Assembly: GCA_051877515.1 (NCBI GenBank)
Contig: JBJEIY010000026.1
Coordinates: 1-9,378 of the forward strand
Length of the DNA: 9,378 nt
Reading direction: 5' to 3'
Origin: XBB1006 sp051877515
Lineage (GTDB): Bacteria; Bacillota; Clostridia; Lachnospirales; Lachnospiraceae
The position numbers and the translations under genes were made by a program. Positions 1-5,766 of this stretch are shown here, one piece after another. How positions within the stretch are numbered: the first letter of the stretch is position 1; every line of letters starts with the position of its first letter. The notes beneath the pieces are model-generated. The model saw only the letters and a list, made by a program, of their open reading frames with translations, made no database searches and was not told the DNA's origin.

Positions 1-32
1 GCCAGTAATTTCTTGCTTATGCTTGTATGCAT
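1..32 (-). CDS. Start of an unidentified gene, cut by the left edge
   Basis: On the minus strand an ATG at 32-30 follows a full AGGAGG (47-42) with a 9-base gap, and the frame stays open to the edge, reading MHTSISKKLL. The two lysines followed by leucines could begin a signal peptide or membrane segment, but ten residues cannot identify a product. An ATG at 40-38 lies only one base from the AGGAGG and its frame stops after seven codons, so it is less likely. The call rests only on the ribosome binding site and the open frame. Confidence 0.4.
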   Translation of the reverse strand, partial: MHTSISKKLL

Positions 33-303
33 GTAAGCATTCCTCCTTTATTAGGAGAAGACGCACTTTTTTGACCAAATGGACACCAAATGTTTACAGA
101 ATCGGGGTAAAAAGGGCCTAAAATCGGGTATTTTTGCCCTGTTGGAATTTGACAGCCCGGAGAGCAGGTGTTACAGTAAGGTCACAAAACCTCCTGCCGC
201 ATTTTGTTTTCCCTGTACCAAGCCTGATCACCTGCCCACATCATTGTAACCTTAGTATTCGGATAAAAAGAAAAATTATACATTACTGCTAATTGCTTTG
301 GCG
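33..303. other. Non-coding intergenic stretch with short repeats
   Basis: No convincing gene is visible on either strand. It holds an 8-base direct repeat ACCAAATG (74-81 and 85-92, 11 bp apart), two AATCGGG copies (100-106 and 122-128, 22 bp apart) and an inverted pair GCAGGTG / CACCTGC near 165-171 and 230-236. Spacings of 11 and 22 bp put copies on the same helix face and could be operators for the gene leaving the left edge. No clear -35/-10 pair was found for that gene. Confidence 0.4.
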
Positions 304-332
304 TTGTCATTCATTTGATTTTAGGATATAAT
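304..332 (+). promoter_or_regulatory. Vegetative (sigma-A) promoter of the broken Rpn gene
   Basis: TTGTCA at 304-309 and TATAAT at 327-332 are separated by exactly 17 bases, close to the ideal sigma-A promoter. Transcription would start near 339. An AAGGAG at 338-343 lies 22 bases from the ATG at 366, too far to be its ribosome binding site; the nearer GGGGT at 355-359 is a weak substitute. The promoter looks intact although the gene it serves is broken. Confidence 0.7.
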
Positions 333-365
333 ATTATAAGGAGAAAGAATAAACGGGGTAACTAA

Positions 366-1062
366 ATGTACAAAAGAAAAGAGTATAAAAATTTAAAGTT
401 CACAGACGACTTTATGTTCTGTAAGATTCTCACAGATGATTTGGAACTGTGCAGAAAGGTTTTGGAATTGATCCTGGGCATTGAAATCAGAAGGGTTGTG
501 CTTTCGGAAAGCCAAAAAGCTGTTGATGAAACCTACGATGGAAAGGGTGTCCGATTTGATGTTTATGTGGCGGACGATAATGAAACCGTTTTACATTATT
601 TTTATATGTCTTGAGGATCCGTTTGAAGCAAATCTTCCGGTGTACTCATTTGAAAATCTGTGTTTGCAAAACAAGGAGATTTCCCTTGGCGATGGCACAC
701 GGAAGGTTTTTATCAATGCAGAAGGCAGCCGCGTAGACCAACCAATTGAATTTGTTGCATTCTTAGACTTTCTAAAAAATGGAGATACGAATTCTGAATT
801 AACAAGGACTTTGGATCGTGCTGTTAAAAAGGCAATCCTTAAAGAAGAGTGGGAGGTGGAATATATGACTCTGGCGATGAAACTGCACGAAGAACGCAAA
901 GAAGCGCGTGAAGAAGGACGCAAGGAAGGGCGTATTGAAGAGAAAATTCAATTTGCTGCAAGAATGATTGAACAGGGTTATTCCGAAGAGCAAATTCTTT
1001 CCCTTGGGGTTACGGAAGAACAGCTACAGGAAGCTAGAAACCTTCTTACGGTTGAAGAATAG
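366..1062 (+). pseudogene. Broken Rpn/PD-(D/E)XK family nuclease (transposase-like), internal deletion and frameshift
   Basis: The first frame (366 to the stop near 614) reads as the N-terminus of the Rpn / PDDEXK_2 family: KFTDDFMFCKIL, then LELILGIEI, then GVRFDVYV with the probable catalytic Asp at residue 65. Similarity ends near base 590. It resumes in another frame at about 592 with YIIFICLEDPF, LPVYSFENLC, a LGDGTRKVFINA block, and the usual charged tail rich in EEGRKEGR, ending at the TAG at 1060-1062. In intact members I would expect about 35-40 residues between these blocks, including the E-x-Q/K half of the active site and the RYYQ-type segment; these are missing. The fault is therefore a deletion that also shifts frame, not a single-base error. 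The first fragment ends after 82 codons. The second has no ribosome binding site of its own. Both halves otherwise look well preserved, suggesting recent decay. Confidence 0.8.
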
Positions 1063-1221
1063 AGTTTGCCAAAAGCCGAAGAGCATGTAATAGTTATTCA
1101 TTGTACAGAAAAGTATCATCCACTTGCGAGATTGAATGGGTATGTAAGACCATATTAGCGTGTGACTCTTTTAAACATAAGCTGCCTGTGTGGTAGCCGC
1201 TAGTATGGCAGTACCCATTTT
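1063..1221. other. Intergenic stretch with possible folded RNA or terminator
   Basis: No gene is supported here. AATGGG (1135-1140) can pair with CCCATT (1214-1219), which is followed by a short T run. Inside, TATGT (1141-1145) can pair with ACATA (1175-1179), and CTGCC (1182-1186) with GGCAG (1207-1211). Together these make a plausible three-way junction ending in Ts. It may be the terminator of the upstream pseudogene or a small structured element; the helices are short, so chance pairing is possible. Confidence 0.3.
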
Positions 1222-1316
1222 TTGAAGAAACGGTAGTTTTTCGGTAAAATAATCTTGAAGAAATGTCACTTTTTGGATATAATAATCTTGAAGAAATGCT
1301 TTTAACAGCATAATCA
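1222..1316 (+). repeat. Three promoter-like repeats, 33-bp period, upstream of ATPase gene 1
   Basis: TTGAAGAAA begins at 1222, 1255 and 1288, exactly 33 bases apart. The last two copies share the 17-base string ATAATCTTGAAGAAATG (1249-1265 and 1282-1298). Each TTGAAG is followed after exactly 17 bases by a -10-like hexamer: TAAAAT (1245-1250), TATAAT (1278-1283) and a degenerate TAATCA (1311-1316). The repeat unit is therefore a promoter-sized module. The middle copy is the best promoter and would start transcription near 1290, leaving a leader of about 36 bases. The third copy would start too close to the ATG to be useful and may act as a binding site. Confidence 0.75.
1255..1283 (+). promoter_or_regulatory. 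Best promoter for ATPase gene 1
   Basis: TTGAAG (1255-1260), 17-base spacer, perfect TATAAT (1278-1283). It lies in the middle repeat of the 33-bp array, so any protein binding the repeats would compete with or contact RNA polymerase here. Confidence 0.7.
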
Positions 1317-1325
1317 GGAGGAAAT

Positions 1326-2654
1326 ATGTATTTCAATAGAAAAGCATATGGAAAATTGCAGGAATGGAAAGAACATTACGCAGATCGGTATGCTGTACTA
1401 CTGGAGGGAGCAAGACGAGTTGGAAAATCCACTATCGCCGAACATTTTGCCCGAAATGAGTATAAGTCATATATACTGATTGATTTTTCCAAAGTCTCCG
1501 GTGAATTTCTTGCATGCTTTGATGACATCAATGATCTGGATCTTTTTTTTCTTCGCTTGCAAGCACTTACCGGAATTGATCTGTACCCGCATGAATCTGT
1601 CATTATTTTTGATGAGGTTCAGTTGTTTCCACGAGCAAGACAGGCGATTAAACATTTAGTGAAAGATGGCCGCTTCCACTATATTGAAACCGGTTCCTTA
1701 ATTTCCATTCGAAAAAATGTGAAAGATATCCTGATTCCTTCCGAAGAAATGAAAATTCAGGTTTATCCAATGGACTATGAGGAATTCTGTGATGCAACTG
1801 CCAAAAGCTATGCTACTTTGAAGCAGTTATTCAAAATGAACAAAGAAATCGGTCAGCAAACGAACAGAAAACTTATGAGGGATCTTAGAATCTATATGGC
1901 AGTGGGCGGAATGCCGCAGGCAGTGGAAGCCTATGTCAATGGAGAAAACTTTTCTATGATAGATCAGGTAAAGCGCCAGATCATCAACTTGTATGAAGAG
2001 GACTTTAAAAAGCTGGATCCATCCGGAAAACTTTCTTCCATCTATCATTCTATTCCGGCGCAGCTTGCGAAAGGTGTTCGAAAATATCGACTCTCTTCCA
2101 CATTGGGCAAAAGAAAGACTTCAAAAGATGAGGAATTGATATTTGATCTAATGGATTCCAAGACAGTTCTTCCATGCTATAATTCAACGGATCCGCGCGT
2201 CAGCCTTGCGGCCACCAAAGATACCGATAGCTATAAACTTTATCTTGCAGATACCGGTTTGTTTATTACACTTATGTTCATTGATCGTCCGGTAGTGGAA
2301 AACGAGCTCTATGCAAAACTATTATCCGATAAACTGCCGGCAAATCTCGGCTATTTGTATGAAAACCTGGTTGCACAGATGCTAACAGCATCCGGCAGGG
2401 AATTATACTATCATACCTGGGAGAAAGAAAACAGTACACATTATTATGAGATCGACTTTCTCATTTCCCACGGTTCCAAGATATCCGCAATCGAGGTTAA
2501 ATCATCCGGAACAGGAAAGCATGAGTCTATTTATGAATTCCGAAAACGCTATTCTGCGAACCTCAAAGAATGCTACATCGTATCGCAGAAAGATTATGAA
2601 CGAAAAGATGGGATTGTTTTTCTGCCTGTTTATTTAACACAGTTTTTGATATAA
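1326..2654 (+). CDS. AAA ATPase with DUF4143 and C-terminal PD-(D/E)XK-like domain (paralogue 1)
   Basis: A 442-residue protein of the AAA_14/DUF4143 group, usually annotated only as ATP-binding protein; its role is unknown. Walker A is GARRVGKS (28-35), Walker B is IIFDE (93-97), followed by a GSLIS sensor-like segment (123-127). The middle carries YPMDYEEF (147-154), VGGMPQAVEAYV (193-204) and IPAQLAKG (243-250), then YLADTGLF (306-313) typical of DUF4143. The C-terminus looks like a PD-(D/E)XK fold with intact residues: E346 in YLYEN, D377 in YEIDFLI and E390-V-K392 in AIEVKSSG. The protein is predicted cytoplasmic; no membrane or signal segment is seen. The ATG follows AGGAGG (1316-1321) by four bases. 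The gene stands alone, with its own repeat promoter and a hairpin starting at its stop codon. It is a distant paralogue of the gene at 4293, sharing the MYF-x-RK start and domain order. Whether it cuts DNA, or senses and acts otherwise, cannot be read from the sequence. Confidence 0.9.
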   Translation: MYFNRKAYGKLQEWKEHYADRYAVLLEGARRVGKSTIAEHFARNEYKSYILIDFSKVSGEFLACFDDINDLDLFFLRLQALTGIDLYPHESVIIFDEVQLFPRARQAIKHLVKDGRFHYIETGSLISIRKNVKDILIPSEEMKIQVYPMDYEEFCDATAKSYATLKQLFKMNKEIGQQTNRKLMRDLRIYMAVGGMPQAVEAYVNGENFSMIDQVKRQIINLYEEDFKKLDPSGKLSSIYHSIPAQLAKGVRKYRLSSTLGKRKTSKDEELIFDLMDSKTVLPCYNSTDPRVSLAATKDTDSYKLYLADTGLFITLMFIDRPVVENELYAKLLSDKLPANLGYLYENLVAQMLTASGRELYYHTWEKENSTHYYEIDFLISHGSKISAIEVKSSGTGKHESIYEFRKRYSANLKECYIVSQKDYERKDGIVFLPVYLTQFLI

Positions 2655-2689
2655 ATAGCTGTACACTACTTGACTAGTGTACAGCTATT
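2654..2689. terminator. Shared bidirectional terminator between ATPase gene 1 and the MATE gene
   Basis: A perfect 15-bp inverted repeat, AATAGCTGTACACTA (2654-2668) and its complement (2675-2689), with a 6-base loop. It starts on the last base of the ATPase stop codon and ends seven bases before the stop of the converging MATE gene, so it can serve both. T runs are weak on both sides. Confidence 0.75.
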
Positions 2690-2696
2690 CTTAACC

Positions 2697-4046
2697 TTAC
2701 CGCAACTTTTTCAGAAAGACCCTGCTAAAGAAAATGCAGACCACAAAGGTCATGGCATTAGACAGCGGCTGTGCTTCCTGGATGCCGGACATTCCCCGCA
2801 GATTAGCAAGGATCAACAAAACGGGAATAAACAGTATTCCGCTTCGCAGGGAAGAAGTAATGGTTGCATAGAAACGCTGGCCGGTACTTTGAAATCCCAT
2901 CTCTGTTACCATGGATATGGGAACCAGCAGCATGGCAAGACATTGCAGGCGTAGAGCCCGCACCGCATAAGCCGTGACTGCCGGGTCATCCCGGAAAATC
3001 CGGATAATCGGTTCCGCATAGACGGAAACCGGAATCACTGTCAACACCAGCAATATCTCTGATAGGAAAAAGGTAAACCAGAAGGCTTTTTTTACCCGGT
3101 CTTTTTTTCCTGCACCATAGTTGAAACTGCTTACCGGCTGGAATCCCTGTCCGATTCCGATGGCCATAGACATCACAAAAAAGATCACCCGGGATGTGAT
3201 GCTCATGGCAGCAACTGCAGCATCTCCGTAAACAGCCGCATGACTGTTCAGGAGCATGGTTGAGATACTGTTTAGGGCCTGGCGCAGCAGACTGGGGAAG
3301 CCGGTGGTTATGATATTGAACAAATTCTCCCAGTGGAAGGATACACATCGTATCGAAATCCTGGTCTGGGTTTTGCCAAACAGGAACATGGACAGCAGAA
3401 TACCGAAACTGATCACTTGTGAAATGCAGGTCGACAATCCGGCGCCATGCACGCCCATGTGAAATTTGAAAATAAACAGCGCATCGCCGCTGATATTTAA
3501 AACTGCACCGGTAAGAAGACCTACCATTCCAAGTTTCGCTTTTCCTTCGTAGCGGAGCAGATTGTTCATGGTAAGACTGGAGGTCATAAAAGGCGCTGCG
3601 ATAATAATATAAGAAATATATTGTTTTGCGTAAACTGCAATGGTATCTGTGCTGCCCAACAAATACACCAGTGGCGTCAGGCACAGGAAGCTTATAAAAC
3701 CAATTACGATTCCCAACGCAAAGGAAAAAAAGAATCCCGTAGAACTATAGGTTGTGGCTTTTTTCACATCTTTGGACCCAAGACTTCTGGACATAATACT
3801 GCCGGAACCCTGTCCGCACATGAAGCCCACTGCCTGCAGGATTGCCATATATCCAAACACCACGCCAATGGCAGCGCTGGCCGATGTGCCCAGTGTTCCC
3901 ACAAAAGCGGTGTCCACCATGTTATAAAAATTATTTACCATCATACTTAAGATAGTGGGAACAGCCAGACTTCCCACCAGCTTTCCAATGGGCTCTGTGG
4001 TCATTTTCTTATATTGATCCTGCTGCAGCTCTTCTTTCGTTTCCAT
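2697..4046 (-). CDS. MATE family multidrug efflux transporter, MepA-like
   Basis: A 449-residue integral membrane protein expected to export drugs or other cationic compounds using a Na+ or H+ gradient. Length and layout fit twelve membrane helices in two six-helix bundles. Recognisable MATE segments are YNMVDTAFVG (41-50), GQGSGSIMSRSLG (78-90), NNLLRYEGKAKLGM (161-174), LNISGDALFIF (183-193) and, in the second bundle, IGIGQGFQPVSSFNYGAG (296-313), which is characteristic of the MepA branch. The C-terminus ends in a short basic SRVFLKKLR. The ATG at 4046-4044 follows AGGAGAGG (4059-4052). The gene is transcribed alone, converging on ATPase gene 1 and diverging from ATPase gene 2, with no regulator gene beside it. 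The substrate cannot be inferred. Confidence 0.92.
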   Translation of the reverse strand: METKEELQQDQYKKMTTEPIGKLVGSLAVPTILSMMVNNFYNMVDTAFVGTLGTSASAAIGVVFGYMAILQAVGFMCGQGSGSIMSRSLGSKDVKKATTYSSTGFFFSFALGIVIGFISFLCLTPLVYLLGSTDTIAVYAKQYISYIIIAAPFMTSSLTMNNLLRYEGKAKLGMVGLLTGAVLNISGDALFIFKFHMGVHGAGLSTCISQVISFGILLSMFLFGKTQTRISIRCVSFHWENLFNIITTGFPSLLRQALNSISTMLLNSHAAVYGDAAVAAMSITSRVIFFVMSMAIGIGQGFQPVSSFNYGAGKKDRVKKAFWFTFFLSEILLVLTVIPVSVYAEPIIRIFRDDPAVTAYAVRALRLQCLAMLLVPISMVTEMGFQSTGQRFYATITSSLRSGILFIPVLLILANLRGMSGIQEAQPLSNAMTFVVCIFFSRVFLKKLR

Positions 4047-4071
4047 AGTAACCTCTCCTGTTGTTTTCCAT

Positions 4072-4113
4072 TAGTTTACCCAAGTCTTTTCATTATAACA
4101 CATTTGTAAACTA
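4072..4113 (-). promoter_or_regulatory. MATE promoter inside an inverted repeat (possible operator)
   Basis: On the minus strand TGTTATAAT (4100-4092) is an extended -10 element; no good -35 is present, which fits an extended -10 promoter. It sits at the centre of an inverted repeat: TAGTTTAC at 4072-4079 and GTAAACTA at 4106-4113 on the plus strand. One arm falls in the -35 zone and the other near the transcription start. Such placement is common for repressor operators of efflux pumps, but no regulator is visible in the window. Confidence 0.5.
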
Positions 4114-4188
4114 CCACATAAGAGGAACTTTTCTCTCAGCAGAATATCTGTGATATCCCCTATGGTTAAATATTAGAAATCATATTTT
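4114..4188. other. Short spacer between the divergent MATE and ATPase genes
   Basis: AT-rich spacer between the MATE operator region and the repeat array of the second ATPase gene. I see no gene, terminator or convincing promoter here. Confidence 0.4.
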
Positions 4189-4264
4189 TCATAAAATGTG
4201 ATAGAATCACGAATATTCGCTCATAAAATGTGAATAATATGATTGAATAGGCTCATAAAATGTG
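4189..4264 (+). repeat. Three 12-bp repeats at exact 32-bp period upstream of ATPase gene 2
   Basis: TCATAAAATGTG occurs at 4189-4200, 4221-4232 and 4253-4264, exactly 32 bases apart; the last two copies are also preceded by GC. The motif plus the following A is nearly palindromic (TCAYA-AA-TRTGA), as expected for a small protein-binding site. Each copy is followed within one or two bases by an AT-rich hexamer (TAGAAT, TAATAT, TATTCT), so each TGTG could form part of an extended -10. A 10-bp palindrome CGAATATTCG lies at 4210-4219 between the first two copies. Confidence 0.75.
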
Positions 4265-4271
4265 GTATTCT
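4243..4271 (+). promoter_or_regulatory. Candidate promoter of ATPase gene 2, overlapping the third repeat
   Basis: TTGAAT (4243-4248), 17-base spacer, TATTCT (4266-4271) preceded by TGG as an extended -10. The third TCATAAAATGTG copy fills the spacer. Transcription would start near 4278, leaving a leader of only about 15 bases that begins at the ribosome binding site, so an upstream start from an earlier repeat is also possible. Confidence 0.45.
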
Positions 4272-4292
4272 TTGTGGTAGGAGGTGGAGTCT

Positions 4293-5627
4293 ATGTATTT
4301 TAGAAGAAAGATCGATGAATTTCTCTTGCATTGGAAGAAGGATCCGGCACATAAACCTTTGATCGTAAAGGGTGCAAGGCAGATTGGCAAGACAGAATCA
4401 ATCTTACATTTTGCAAACGAGAATTACAGTAATGTGGTATATATCAACTTCGCATTGGATAAGAAGTATTCTACTATTGTAACTGATGGTTATGATGCGG
4501 AAACTGTAATAAAGAATATTACGTTGGCAAACCCAAAGCTTTCATTTCTTCCCGGAGAAACAATCATTATTTTTGATGAAATTCAGGAGTATCCGGATGT
4601 TGCCACCACCTTGAAATCCTTTCATATGGATGGACGATTTGATGTGATATGCAGTGGTTCCATGCTGGGAATAAACTATAAAAAAATTCATAGCAATAGC
4701 GTTGGATATAAAACGGATTATGAGATGTTTTCCATGGATTTCGAAGAATTTCTGTGGGCAAAGGGGTATCGCGAGGAACAAATCCAGGACATTTTAAATC
4801 ATATGACGGAGCTGACGCCATTTAGTGAAACGGAGTTGAGTGTATATAAATCTTTGTTTTTGGATTATTGTGTACTGGGTGGAATGCCGGATGTTGTGCG
4901 TGGATACATTGAAACAGGAACATTTTCAAACTCTTTGGATATTCAGGAGCAAATCCGCCTGGATTACGAGGAGGATGTAAGAAAGTATGCAGAAGGTTTG
5001 GATCAGGCAAAGATTATTCGTGTGTATCGCAGTATTCCGGCGCAATTAGCGAAGGAGAATAAGAAGTTTCAGTTCAGCAGGATAGAAAAGAATGCCAGAT
5101 CCAGGGAATATGCAGGATGCATTGAATGGCTCATTGATGCCGGAGTCATTTCAGAATGTAACTGCCTGCTTTTCCCGGAATTACCCTTAAAAGGAAATGC
5201 AGATGACAGCAAGTATAAATTATATTATCCTGACACCGGGTTGTTGGTCTCTGCTTTGGATGAAGAGGCGCAAGAGGATTTGCGGGTAAATAAAAATCTG
5301 GGAGTTTATAAAGGTGCTCTCTATGAAAACTTTATTGCAGAGTCTTTTACAAAACAAGGACTGGGTCTTTTCTACTATAAGAAGGAAAATTCCACGCTGG
5401 AGGAAGACTTCTTTGTCAGATCAAAAAACGAACTGATTCCGGTGGAAGTGAAATCAAATAATGATAGGTCGAAGTCTTTGGCAGCTTTAATTAAGAACAA
5501 AAACTATGCAGATATTCACCATGGTATTAAACTTGGAGATTTTAATGTGGGATATGCCAATCATATCTATACATTTCCGTATTTCTGTTCTTTTATGATG
5601 AAAGCATATCTAAAAAGCTGGGACTAA
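4293..5627 (+). CDS. AAA ATPase with DUF4143 and C-terminal PD-(D/E)XK-like domain (paralogue 2)
   Basis: A 444-residue protein with the same order of parts as the gene at 1326. Walker A is GARQIGKT (27-34), Walker B IIIFDE (91-96), then SGSMLGI (121-127), MDFEEFLWAKG (148-158), LGGMPDVVRGY (195-205), IPAQLAKE (248-255) and YPDTGLL (312-318). The C-terminal PD-(D/E)XK-like residues are intact: E345 in ALYENF, D372 in LEEDFFV and E385-V-K387 in PVEVKS. The start was set at the ATG at 4293, eight bases after AGGAGG (4279-4284). An in-frame GTG at 4284 overlaps that ribosome binding site and was not used; the ATG also gives the MYF-x-RK start seen in the paralogue. The two proteins look roughly one-quarter to one-third identical by eye, so this is not a recent duplication. 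Predicted cytoplasmic, with its own repeat promoter and terminator. Function is unknown; the two proteins may act on different targets. Confidence 0.9.
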   Translation: MYFRRKIDEFLLHWKKDPAHKPLIVKGARQIGKTESILHFANENYSNVVYINFALDKKYSTIVTDGYDAETVIKNITLANPKLSFLPGETIIIFDEIQEYPDVATTLKSFHMDGRFDVICSGSMLGINYKKIHSNSVGYKTDYEMFSMDFEEFLWAKGYREEQIQDILNHMTELTPFSETELSVYKSLFLDYCVLGGMPDVVRGYIETGTFSNSLDIQEQIRLDYEEDVRKYAEGLDQAKIIRVYRSIPAQLAKENKKFQFSRIEKNARSREYAGCIEWLIDAGVISECNCLLFPELPLKGNADDSKYKLYYPDTGLLVSALDEEAQEDLRVNKNLGVYKGALYENFIAESFTKQGLGLFYYKKENSTLEEDFFVRSKNELIPVEVKSNNDRSKSLAALIKNKNYADIHHGIKLGDFNVGYANHIYTFPYFCSFMMKAYLKSWD

Positions 5628-5629
5628 TG

Positions 5630-5679
5630 TTGGAAAAACGGACAAATAATGGTGATTTTGTATTGGAAAAACGGACAAA
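5630..5679 (+). repeat. Two identical 17-bp repeats, 33 bp apart, after ATPase gene 2
   Basis: TTGGAAAAACGGACAAA occurs at 5630-5646 and 5663-5679, three bases after the ATPase stop codon. The 33-base period matches the array before ATPase gene 1, and the left half (TTG-nnn-AAACGG) matches its first copy at 1222 (TTGAAGAAACGG). No -10 hexamer lies at a workable distance and no ribosome binding site follows, so it does not read as an active promoter. It could be a 3' binding site or the leftover upstream region of a third, lost ATPase gene. Confidence 0.7.
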
Positions 5680-5709
5680 CAAGATGAGTCAGCAAGCAGC
5701 CTCACTTGT

Positions 5710-5759
5710 CATAAACAAGGACCGGAAACTCCATAGTGAGCTTCCGGTCCTTATTTATG
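5710..5759. terminator. Bidirectional terminator between ATPase gene 2 and the lipoprotein gene
   Basis: Long hairpin: AAGGACCGGAAACTC (5717-5731) pairs with 5738-5752 with one mismatch around a 6-base loop. CATAAA (5710-5715) and TTTATG (5754-5759) extend the stem after one further mismatch. It lies between two converging genes and ends seven bases before the lipoprotein stop. Confidence 0.85.
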
Positions 5760-5766
5760 AAATAAC

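Noticed and set aside
165..236. GCAGGTG / CACCTGC inverted pair as a terminator or IS end
   Set aside because: The arms are 7 bases and about 58 bases apart, with no T run and no adjacent transposase.
591..923. Minus-strand frame opposite the Rpn pseudogene
   Set aside because: It is antisense to recognisable Rpn coding sequence and rich in Ser/Arg/Phe as expected of a shadow frame.
366..1062. Intact transposable element with terminal inverted repeats around the Rpn gene
   Set aside because: No matching terminal repeats or target-site duplication could be found on either side.
2986..3684. Long minus-strand frame of 232 codons inside the MATE gene
   Set aside because: It overlaps the clear MATE frame on the same strand, and its composition is that of an out-of-frame shadow with no recognisable domain.
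4189..4264. CRISPR-like array suggested by repeats at regular 32-33 bp steps
   Set aside because: Conserved parts are only 9-17 bases, there are two or three copies, intervals are 16-24 bases, no cas genes are present, and the repeats overlap promoters.
4284..4292. GTG at 4284 as the start of ATPase gene 2
   Set aside because: It overlaps the AGGAGG ribosome binding site; the ATG at 4293 has good spacing and matches the paralogue's N-terminus.
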